Of a stretch of DNA of 47,997 bases, positions 1-6,621 are shown one piece after another. Each line of letters starts with the position of its first letter. Within the stretch, counting starts at the first letter, position 1. The notes under the pieces are model-generated. The model had not been told where the DNA came from and did no database searches. It saw only the letters and a program-made list of their open reading frames with translations. Source of the stretch: CAWDLX01 sp046728155 (GTDB lineage Bacteria; Actinomycetota; Actinomycetes; Mycobacteriales; Micromonosporaceae); the NCBI GenBank assembly GCA_046728155.1, contig JBKPDY010000122.1, forward strand, positions 1-47,997, in the 5' to 3' direction. The position numbers were made by a program, and so were the translations under genes.

Positions 1-1040
1 ACCTCGTGGTGATCGGACCCGAGGCGCCGCTGGTGGCCGGCGTCGCCGATGCCGTGCGGTCCGCCGGCATCGCGTGTTTCGGGCCGTCCGCCGCCGCGGC
101 CCGGATCGAGGGTTCCAAGGCATTCGCGAAGGAGGTCATGGCCGCGGCCGGTGTGCCGACCGCCCGGGCCCGGGTGTGCACCACGGCGGCGCAGGCGGCC
201 GCCGCACTGGACGAGTACGGCCCGCCCTACGTCGTGAAGGATGACGGTCTCGCCGCGGGAAAGGGTGTCCTGGTGACGAACGACCGGGTCGCCGCGCTGG
301 CGCACGCCGGGTCCTGCGGCCAAGTGGTGATCGAGGAGTACCTCGACGGCCCCGAGGTCTCCGTCTTCGTCGTGACCGACGGGGTCGACGCCCGCCCGCT
401 GCTCCCGGCCCAGGACTTCAAGCGCGTCGGCGATGGCGATACCGGACCGAATACCGGCGGCATGGGCGCCTATGCGCCGCTGCCGTGGCTACCCGATGGC
501 TTCGTCGACCACATCTTGTCCTCTGTGGTCGGTCCGACGCTGAAGGAGATGGCCGCTCGGGGGATAACGTTCGCCGGACTGCTCTACGTGGGCCTCGCCG
601 TGACCGCCAACGGTCCGATGGTGGTCGAGTTCAACGCCCGCTTCGGCGATCCCGAGACCGAGGCGATCCTGCCGCTGCTGGAGACGCCGCTGGGTGGCGT
701 GTTGTACGGGGCCGCGACGGGGAGCCTGTCGAAGCAGCCGCCGCTGGTCTGGCGGCCGGGTGCCGCCGTGACCGTTGTCCTGGCCACGGAAGGGTATCCG
801 GTCTCCCGCCGGACGGGTGACATCGTCCATGGCGCCGAGCGCGACGGCATCCTGCACGCCGGTACCGAGCGCGGAACGAACGGCCAGCTGCGCACGACCG
901 GTGGCCGGATCGTCGCCTGTACCGGGGTCGGAGCCGATCTCGCGCAGGCCCGGGAGCGGGCGTACGCGCTGGTGCGATCGACCACAGTGGACGGTGGTCA
1001 CTACCGGACCGACATCGCGCTCGCCGCTAGCCGGGTGTGA
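1..1040 (+). CDS. purD: Phosphoribosylamine--glycine ligase (PurD), 5' partial
   Basis: PurD joins phosphoribosylamine and glycine with ATP to make GAR, the second step of de novo purine synthesis, in the cytosol. The frame is open from the first bases of the window (a CTC codon lies at 3-5), and the visible protein begins inside the N-terminal domain at VIGPEAPLVAG, so the true start lies outside. ATP-grasp motifs are clear: KDDGLAAGKGV, GDGDTGPNTGGMGAY, and the metal and phosphate binding segment FNARFGDPETEAI. The C-terminal domain is complete and ends in TGA at 1038-1040. The end overlaps the convergent Nudix gene by 14 bases. Other purine genes follow (purB, purSQL, purF, purM), so this is the left end of a purine cluster. 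Confidence 0.97.
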   Translation, partial: LVVIGPEAPLVAGVADAVRSAGIACFGPSAAAARIEGSKAFAKEVMAAAGVPTARARVCTTAAQAAAALDEYGPPYVVKDDGLAAGKGVLVTNDRVAALAHAGSCGQVVIEEYLDGPEVSVFVVTDGVDARPLLPAQDFKRVGDGDTGPNTGGMGAYAPLPWLPDGFVDHILSSVVGPTLKEMAARGITFAGLLYVGLAVTANGPMVVEFNARFGDPETEAILPLLETPLGGVLYGAATGSLSKQPPLVWRPGAAVTVVLATEGYPVSRRTGDIVHGAERDGILHAGTERGTNGQLRTTGGRIVACTGVGADLAQARERAYALVRSTTVDGGHYRTDIALAASRV

Positions 1041-1497
1041 CCCATGGTCCGCCCGGGTCGAGGGTGGCGATGACGCGGACCAACTGAGGCGGCTCGACCC
1101 GGTCGGGAAGGGCCCTGACCTCGGTCGGGGTGAACCAGCCGTGACCGCGAAGGTTCGGGTGCTCATCGGCGAGCATCCCGGCGGTCACCGGTGACGGCGC
1201 GTCGGTCGCGAACCGGGCGAGGAAGAACGGCTCCGGCCCGACGAACCGCTTGCCGTCCCACAAAACATCCCGATCGACCACCACAGGATCGGTGCCGATC
1301 GCGGACGGGTCGAACCCGGTCTCCTCGGCGAGCTCTCGTCGAGCAGCCTCGACCGGGGTCTCGCCGGGTTCGATGCCGCCGCCGGGCGGCTCCCAGAGCA
1401 GCGCGCCGTCCGACGGCGAGCACCACCGCAGCAGCAGCACCCGGCCGGCGACGTCGAGGCAGATGATCCGGACGGCCGGGCGGCTGACGGTCTCCAC
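1027..1497 (-). CDS. Nudix hydrolase family protein
   Basis: The protein is 156 aa and starts at GTG. It has a complete Nudix box at about residues 40-62: G, five residues, E, seven residues, then REL-EE-G-F (GETPVEAARRELAEETGF in the core). Nudix enzymes hydrolyse nucleoside diphosphates linked to another group, using Mg bound by the box glutamates. The substrate cannot be read from this sequence. The C-terminal HGWFTPTEVRALPD segment is typical of small actinobacterial MutT-like proteins. It is transcribed against purD and overlaps its 3' end by 14 bases. Its start lies 4 bases from the stop of the acyl-CoA dehydrogenase gene, so it may be the last gene of a three-gene minus-strand unit running from 3169. 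Confidence 0.9.
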   Translation of the reverse strand: METVSRPAVRIICLDVAGRVLLLRWCSPSDGALLWEPPGGGIEPGETPVEAARRELAEETGFDPSAIGTDPVVVDRDVLWDGKRFVGPEPFFLARFATDAPSPVTAGMLADEHPNLRGHGWFTPTEVRALPDRVEPPQLVRVIATLDPGGPWVTPG

Positions 1498-1501
1498 GGA
1501 C

Positions 1502-2713
1502 TCAGCTCAGGTGCATTCCGCTGATGGCGCGGGCGACCACGAGGCGCTGGATCTCGCTCGTACCTTCGAAGATTGTGTACACCTTGGCATCGCGGTACCA
1601 ACGCTCGACCGGATGGTCGCGCACGTAGCCGGCGCCACCCAGGATCTGCACCGCCTTCTCGGTGACGGCGACCGCCACCTCACCCGCCTTCAGCTTCGAC
1701 ATGGAGCCCTCGCCGGCCTCGAACGGCTGGTTGGTGCGGCCCATCCAGGCGGCCCGCCACACCAGCAGCCGGGCGGCATCGATCTCCGTCCGCATGTCCG
1801 CGAGTGCGAACGCGATGCCCTGGTTCGTGATGATCGGCCGGCCGAATGCAACCCGGGTCTTCGCGTACTCGAGGGCATACTCGTACGCGGCGCGCGCGAT
1901 TCCCAGCGCCTGCGAGCCGACCCCTGGCCGGGTCAGTTCGAACGTACGCATCGCGGCCTGGCCGGTCATGCGCTGTCCCTCTCGGGCACGGGCGAGACGG
2001 GCCAGCAGCGCGTCGCGCCCACCGAGCAGACACGAGCCGGGGAGGCGAACGTCGTCGAGGAACACGTCGGCCGTGTGCGACGCGCGCAGGCCGAGCTTGC
2101 GGTGCTTCGCCGTGCCGATCAGACCCGTCGTGGCCGGCGGTACGACGAAGACGGCCTGACCGCGGGCACCGAGTTCGGGGTCGACCAGCGCGCTGACGAC
2201 GTGGACATTCGCGATGCCGCCGTTCGTCGCGAAAGCCTTCTGTCCATTGAGGACCCACTCGTCGGTCGCCTCGTGGTAGACCGCCCGGGTCCGCATCGAC
2301 CCGACGTCGGAGCCTGCCTCCGGCTCCGTGCTGCAGAAGGCGCCCAGCTTGACATCCGAGGCGTCACCGTAGCACTGGGGTACCCATTCCAGCAGTTGAT
2401 CGGGAGTCCCCGAGCCGTAGATCGCCGCCACCGCCAGCGAGGTGCCCATGATGGCCATGCCGATCCCGCCGTCACCCCAGAACAGCTCCTCCTGAGCGAT
2501 GCAGTTCGAGAGTCCGGTCGGGTCATTGTGGTTGTTCACCAGGAACTCGAAGCCATACAGACCGATCTTTGCCGCCTCCTGGATGATCGGCCACGGGGTC
2601 TCCTCGCGTTCGTCCCACTCCGCCGCCGCCGGCCGGACCACGTCCTCGGCGAAGCCGTGCACCCAGGCACGCAGTTCGAGCTGCTCCTCGCTGAGGTGGA
2701 GGGAGAACTCCAT
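1502..2713 (-). CDS. Acyl-CoA dehydrogenase family protein
   Basis: This is a 403-aa FAD flavoenzyme predicted to make the alpha,beta double bond in an acyl-CoA thioester. Family features in order are the N-terminal helical domain, the beta domain with FCSTEPEAGSD and GQKAFATNGG, and the C-terminal helical domain with ILGGAGYVRDHPVERWYRDAK. The catalytic-base region is YTIFEGTSEIQ, where the glutamate before GTSE is the expected active-site base. The length is normal for the family. The ATG start is 3 bases after the TAA of the upstream SCP2-domain gene, indicating tight coupling. Chain-length specificity cannot be assigned. The pairing suggests fatty-acid or sterol side-chain degradation, which is inference. 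Confidence 0.93.
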   Translation of the reverse strand: MEFSLHLSEEQLELRAWVHGFAEDVVRPAAAEWDEREETPWPIIQEAAKIGLYGFEFLVNNHNDPTGLSNCIAQEELFWGDGGIGMAIMGTSLAVAAIYGSGTPDQLLEWVPQCYGDASDVKLGAFCSTEPEAGSDVGSMRTRAVYHEATDEWVLNGQKAFATNGGIANVHVVSALVDPELGARGQAVFVVPPATTGLIGTAKHRKLGLRASHTADVFLDDVRLPGSCLLGGRDALLARLARAREGQRMTGQAAMRTFELTRPGVGSQALGIARAAYEYALEYAKTRVAFGRPIITNQGIAFALADMRTEIDAARLLVWRAAWMGRTNQPFEAGEGSMSKLKAGEVAVAVTEKAVQILGGAGYVRDHPVERWYRDAKVYTIFEGTSEIQRLVVARAISGMHLS

Positions 2714-2716
2714 GAC

Positions 2717-3169
2717 TTAGCCCTTGGGAAGGTCGAAGAGGTTCGCGACGCTCGCCGCCAGCATCGGATCGCCCTTGACCTTGAGCTTGCCCGTCATGAA
2801 CATCATCGTCGGGTTGGCCACCCCGGCGATGATCGTGAGGAAGTCGGCGCCGCCGAGCGTCAACGCGAGCTTCGGCTCGGCGGTCGTCACCGGGCCGGCG
2901 GTGCAGGTACCGCCGGCGATCGCAACCTCGTAGCTGTCGGTCCCTGCCGCACTGGTGATGTTCCAATGGATAACCGCTTCGGTCGAGCCGGCCCGGTCGG
3001 CCCGGAACCGGCCGGGCAGCTTGTCGAAGATCGAGTCGAGGATCTCCCGGCGGTGAACGCCTGCCATCAGCTCGTCCAGTTGGCTCTTCTTGGCGGACTT
3101 GACGACGGCGGCGAACGCCTCTGGGTCGAGGTTCCGAAAGGCGTCGGCATCGATGCTTGACTCGGTCAC
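2717..3169 (-). CDS. SCP2 sterol-binding domain protein
   Basis: The protein is 150 aa. Residues from about 45 to the end fit an SCP2 fold: hydrophobic strands around VIHWNITS and YEVAIAGG, then LTLGGADFLTIIAGVANP, and a helix with MFMTGKLKVKGD, the lysine-rich SCP2 signature. SCP2 domains bind lipids or acyl-CoA in a hydrophobic tunnel. The N-terminal 45 residues are helical and charged and contain no recognised domain. The GTG start has a good ribosome binding site (AGAGGA about 7 bases upstream). It is the first gene of the minus-strand unit with the acyl-CoA dehydrogenase, so a lipid-carrier role for that enzyme is plausible. It diverges from purB. Confidence 0.9.
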   Translation of the reverse strand: MTESSIDADAFRNLDPEAFAAVVKSAKKSQLDELMAGVHRREILDSIFDKLPGRFRADRAGSTEAVIHWNITSAAGTDSYEVAIAGGTCTAGPVTTAEPKLALTLGGADFLTIIAGVANPTMMFMTGKLKVKGDPMLAASVANLFDLPKG

Positions 3170-3337
3170 GGGAACGTCCTCTGCGCGTCCGGAGGCACAA
3201 CATCTGCCGAGGACCGGCGAGCAAGCTGCGGTGCTCGCCGCCGCTCGCTCGTCGCGCTCGCCTCCTACTCGCGCGTAACATTACGGCGGGCCAGCAGCGC
3301 CCGGCAACCTCCGGTCCCGGTGCGGAACAATATCGGG

Positions 3338-4762
3338 GTGACACCCCGTGTCCCGGACGTGCTCGCCGCAAGGTACGCCTCGCCGGAGCTGGTGGCGATC
3401 TGGTCGCGAGAGGCGAAGGTACGGGCCGAGCGACGACTATGGCTGGCTGTCCTCACCGCGCAGCGCGATCTGGGCGTGCCGGTCCCCGATGGGGTGGTCG
3501 AGGCGTACGAGCGGGTGGTGGACCAGGTCGACCTGGCCAGCATCGACGCGCGCGAGCGCGCCACCCGGCACGACGTGAAGGCTCGCATCGACGAGTTCGC
3601 CGCACTCGCCGGGCACGAACACATCCATAAGGCGATGACCTCGCGGGACCTGACCGAGAACGTCGAGCAGCTGCAGATCCGGTCCTCGCTGGAGTTGATC
3701 CGGGACCGGATGGTGGCGGCGCTGGCCCGGTTGGCGGCGCGGGCGATGGAGCACGAGAGCCTCGTCATCGTCGGCCGCACGCACAACGCGCCGGCGCAGG
3801 CGACCACGCTGGGCAAGCGGTTCGCCTCGGTCGCGGAGGAGGTGCTCATCGCGTACGACCGGATAGCCGATCTGATCGAGCGTTACCCCTTGCGAGGCAT
3901 CAAGGGTCCGGTGGGAACGGCGCAGGATCAGCTTGACCTGCTCGGAGACCCCGAACGGGTCGCCGAGCTCGAGCGGGCGGTGGCCCGGCACCTCGGCTTT
4001 ACCCGTACCCTCACCAGCGTCGGCCAGGTCTACCCCCGCTCGCTCGACTTCGACGTGGTCTCAGCGTTGGCGCAGGCGGCCGCCGGCCCCTCCTCGCTCG
4101 CGACCACCATCCGGCTGATGGCGGGCCACGAGCTGGTCACCGAGGGGTTCCGGCCCGGTCAGGTGGGCTCGTCGGCGATGCCACACAAGATGAACACGCG
4201 GTCGTGCGAGCGCATCAACGGTCTCGCCGTCGTCATCCGGGGTTATCTGTCGATGCTGGGCGAGCTCGCCGGCGACCAGTGGAACGAGGGCGATGTCTCC
4301 TGCTCGGTGGTACGGCGGGTGGCGCTGCCCGATGCTTTCTTCGCCAGTGACGGCCTGTTCGAGACGCTGTTGACCGTCCTGGACGAGTTCGGCGCCTACC
4401 CGGCGGTGATCGCCCACGAGCTGGACCGGTACCTGCCGTTTCTCGCCACGACCAAGGTGCTGGTCGCGGCGGCCAGACGCGGGATCGGCCGCGAGGTGGC
4501 GCACGAGGCGATCCGCGAGCACGCGGTCGCCGTCGCACTGGCGATGCGGGAGCGAGGCGCGAGCGCCAACGACCTGTTCGACCGGCTCGCCGCGGATCCT
4601 CGACTGGGACTCTCCAGAGCCGAGATCGACGCGCTCGTCGGCGATGCCGCCGACTTCGTCGGGGCGGCGCCGGCACAGGTACGCGCCGTCGCCGATCGCG
4701 TCGCCGCGATCGTGGCCCTCTACCCGGATGCCGGCGCATATGTACCAACGCCGATCCTCTGA
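3338..4762 (+). CDS. purB: Adenylosuccinate lyase
   Basis: PurB splits fumarate from SAICAR and from adenylosuccinate, acting twice in AMP synthesis. The fumarase/aspartase superfamily signature is present as GSSAMPHKMNTRSCERI; the flexible catalytic loop serine lies in this segment. Other conserved blocks are TSRDLTENVEQLQ and GRTHNAPAQATTLGK (substrate-binding histidine). From GTG 3338 the protein is 474 aa and opens VTPRVPDVLAARYAS, where homologues usually begin. An in-frame GTG at 3320 would add six residues. No clear ribosome binding site precedes 3338, and an AACAAT box about 6-11 bases upstream makes a leaderless mRNA possible. The gene diverges from the SCP2 gene. Confidence 0.95.
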   Translation: MTPRVPDVLAARYASPELVAIWSREAKVRAERRLWLAVLTAQRDLGVPVPDGVVEAYERVVDQVDLASIDARERATRHDVKARIDEFAALAGHEHIHKAMTSRDLTENVEQLQIRSSLELIRDRMVAALARLAARAMEHESLVIVGRTHNAPAQATTLGKRFASVAEEVLIAYDRIADLIERYPLRGIKGPVGTAQDQLDLLGDPERVAELERAVARHLGFTRTLTSVGQVYPRSLDFDVVSALAQAAAGPSSLATTIRLMAGHELVTEGFRPGQVGSSAMPHKMNTRSCERINGLAVVIRGYLSMLGELAGDQWNEGDVSCSVVRRVALPDAFFASDGLFETLLTVLDEFGAYPAVIAHELDRYLPFLATTKVLVAAARRGIGREVAHEAIREHAVAVALAMRERGASANDLFDRLAADPRLGLSRAEIDALVGDAADFVGAAPAQVRAVADRVAAIVALYPDAGAYVPTPIL

Positions 4763-4851
4763 GATCGTGGCACCGAACACCCCTGGGACGGGTTGAAAAC
4801 TCCACGATCCGGAGTAACGCTGGCCGGCGTCTGCCCTGGCAGACTGTACCG

Positions 4852-5457
4852 GTGGAGTGGATCACCGCGGCCGTGGCCGCATTCGTGCTGATCGTCCCGG
4901 TCGAACTTCCCGACAAGACGTTCGTCGCCGCTCTGGTGCTCTCCACACGGTACCCGCCGGTGCCGGTGTGGGTCGGTGTGGTCCTCGCCTTCGGCGTCCA
5001 GTGTGCCGTGGCCGTGGCGGCCGGTCGCCTGGTCGCGCTGCTGCCCGACCGCCCGGTCCAGTTGGTGGCGGCGGCGCTCTTCCTGATCGGCGCGGTCGTC
5101 CTCTACCGCGGCGCCAGGCGCGCGGACATCGACACCGAGAACGCCGAGCTCGAGTACGCCGGCAGGTTAAGGAACTCGTACTCGGGTCTACGCGCCGCGT
5201 CGTTCAGCTTCCTCATCCTCTTCACCGCGGAGTGGGGCGACCTGTCGCAGATCCTGACCGCGAGCCTGGTCGCCGCCGGCCGGCCCCCCTGGCCGGTCTT
5301 CGTCGGTTCATGGGTAGGTCTCGCCGTCGTCTCGGGCGCGGCGGTGGTGCTGGGTCGCGCGCTGCTGCGGCGGGTACGGCTGTCGCTGATCAGGTTCGTC
5401 GGGGCAGCGGTCTGTGGCGTGCTGGCAACGGTGACCGCGGTCGCCGCCCTAACCTGA
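4852..5457 (+). CDS. GDT1/TMEM165 (UPF0016) family cation transporter
   Basis: This 201-aa membrane protein has six predicted helices in two repeats, as in the UPF0016 family. Each repeat should carry an E-x-G-D-(K/R)-(T/S) motif. The first is E18-L-P-D-K-T23, with proline in place of glycine; the second is E127-W-G-D-L-S-Q, which lacks the usual basic residue. Family members move Mn2+ or Ca2+ out of the cytosol, probably in exchange for protons. The substrate here is inferred from the family only. A charged loop (about residues 88-112) separates the two repeats. The start is GTG 4852, with no strong ribosome binding site upstream. The gene lies between purB and purS without an obvious functional link. 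Confidence 0.85.
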   Translation: MEWITAAVAAFVLIVPVELPDKTFVAALVLSTRYPPVPVWVGVVLAFGVQCAVAVAAGRLVALLPDRPVQLVAAALFLIGAVVLYRGARRADIDTENAELEYAGRLRNSYSGLRAASFSFLILFTAEWGDLSQILTASLVAAGRPPWPVFVGSWVGLAVVSGAAVVLGRALLRRVRLSLIRFVGAAVCGVLATVTAVAALT

Positions 5458-5513
5458 CATCGTCCGGCCCGGTACGCTGTGTTTCGCCCGCAGGACGCCC
5501 TGCACCATGATGT

Positions 5514-5540
5514 GTGCGCGAGGAGCGAGCGTCAGCGAGC
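5514..5540. repeat. GCGAG-type repetitive extragenic sequence
   Basis: The segment reads GCGAGGAGCGAGCGTCAGCGAG-like (two overlapping GCGAG units on each side of a short core). Related GAGCGAGC or GCTCGCTC runs occur at 3222-3265, 11579-11594 and, as a tandem duplication, at 19105-19232. It lies about 45 bases upstream of purS and is outside any gene I support. The repeat family is short, and its function, if any, is unknown. Confidence 0.5.
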
Positions 5541-5583
5541 CCCGCGGTTCCCGTACGGTTCGTGATGATATGTAGGAGTTCAC

Positions 5584-5850
5584 GTGGCTCGCGTCGTAGT
5601 CGATGTCATGCTCAAGCCCGAGATTCTCGATCCGCAGGGTCAGGCCGTGGCCAATGCGTTGCCCAGGCTGGGTGTGACGGGTGTGACCTCCGTCCGGATC
5701 GGCAAGCGCATCGAGATCGAGTTCGCCGGCGCTGCCGACGAGGAGCAGACCCGCCGGATCGCCGATACGCTGCTGGCGAATCCAGTGATCGAGGAGTTCA
5801 CTGTCCGGGTGGAGCAGGACGAGCCGGCCGAGGTGGGAGTGGGCTCATGA
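5584..5850 (+). CDS. purS: Phosphoribosylformylglycinamidine synthase subunit PurS
   Basis: PurS is the small structural subunit that bridges PurQ and PurL in the FGAM synthase complex of organisms with a split enzyme. The 88-aa product has the expected pattern: an N-terminal strand VVVDVMLKPEILDPQG, a helix with ANALPRLG, the strand VTSVRIGKRIEIEF, and a C-terminal helix and strand. The GTG start is preceded by AGGAG with 6 bases of spacing. The stop overlaps the purQ start as ATGA. A short acidic tail follows the folded domain. Confidence 0.96.
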   Translation: MARVVVDVMLKPEILDPQGQAVANALPRLGVTGVTSVRIGKRIEIEFAGAADEEQTRRIADTLLANPVIEEFTVRVEQDEPAEVGVGS

Positions 5851-6605
5851 AGCCGATCGTCGGCGTGGTGACCTTTCCCGGGTCGCTGGACGACCGGGAC
5901 GCGGTACGCGCTGTCCGGCGCGGCGGCGCGACGGCGGTCCGGCTCTGGCACGCCGACCCGGATCTGCACCATGTGGACGCAGTCGTGCTGCCGGGCGGTT
6001 TCTCGTACGGTGACTACCTCCGTTGTGGCGCGATCGCCCGGTTCTCGGCGGTGATGCAGAGCATCGCCGAGGCGGCCCGGGGTGGGCTGCCGGTCCTCGG
6101 GATCTGCAACGGCTTCCAGATCCTGTGCGAGGCGCATATGTTGCCGGGCGCCCTCACCCGCAACCAGCACCTGCACTTCCGCACCCGGGATCAGCGCATC
6201 GCCATCACCAGCCCGAACTCGGCCTGGACGAACAGCTTCACCGCGGGCCAGGAGCTCATCATCCCGGTCAAGAATGGCGAGGGCTGCTACGTCGCCGATC
6301 AGCACACGCTCGACGAGCTGGAGGCGGAGGACCTCATCGTCGCGCGCTACCTCGGTGAGAACCCCAACGGCTCTCAGCGCAACATCGCGGCCATCCGCAA
6401 CCCGGCCGGCAACGTGGTCGGCATCATGCCGCACCCCGAGCACGCGATCGACGCCCTGACCGGGCCGTCCCTGGACGGACTCGGCTTCTTCGGCTCACTG
6501 CTCAATCACCTCGCCCGCCGGCCCGAGGAGGCGGTCTTCGCCGGTGCCGGCGCGTCCGGCCGGCCGGCCGGAGGGCCTGGTGTGACGCGCGTGGATCTGT
6601 CGTGA
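5847..6605 (+). CDS. purQ: Phosphoribosylformylglycinamidine synthase subunit PurQ (glutaminase)
   Basis: PurQ is the class I glutamine amidotransferase that feeds ammonia to PurL. The protein is 252 aa from the ATG overlapping the purS stop. The nucleophile is C87 in GICNGFQIL, with H196 and E198 in MPHPEHAID completing the triad. PGGFSYGDYLRCGAIA matches the family oxyanion region. The enzyme domain ends near residue 225; about 25 Gly/Pro/Ala-rich residues follow, a tail not needed for the fold. An in-frame upstream extension to 5514 runs through purS in another frame and is rejected as start. purL begins 16 bases downstream. Confidence 0.96.
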   Translation: MKPIVGVVTFPGSLDDRDAVRAVRRGGATAVRLWHADPDLHHVDAVVLPGGFSYGDYLRCGAIARFSAVMQSIAEAARGGLPVLGICNGFQILCEAHMLPGALTRNQHLHFRTRDQRIAITSPNSAWTNSFTAGQELIIPVKNGEGCYVADQHTLDELEAEDLIVARYLGENPNGSQRNIAAIRNPAGNVVGIMPHPEHAIDALTGPSLDGLGFFGSLLNHLARRPEEAVFAGAGASGRPAGGPGVTRVDLS

Positions 6606-6621
6606 CCAAACGGAGCACACC

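Noticed and set aside
1250..3160. A 636-codon plus-strand open frame antisense to the Nudix, acyl-CoA dehydrogenase and SCP2 genes.
   Set aside because: It mirrors well-supported genes on the other strand, is Arg/Gly/Ala-rich and has no domain; long shadow frames are normal at this GC content.
4763..4809. Inverted repeat GATCGTGG/CCACGATC between purB and the GDT1-like gene as a terminator.
   Set aside because: Only 8 bp with a 31-base loop; too weak to list, although it follows the purB stop directly.
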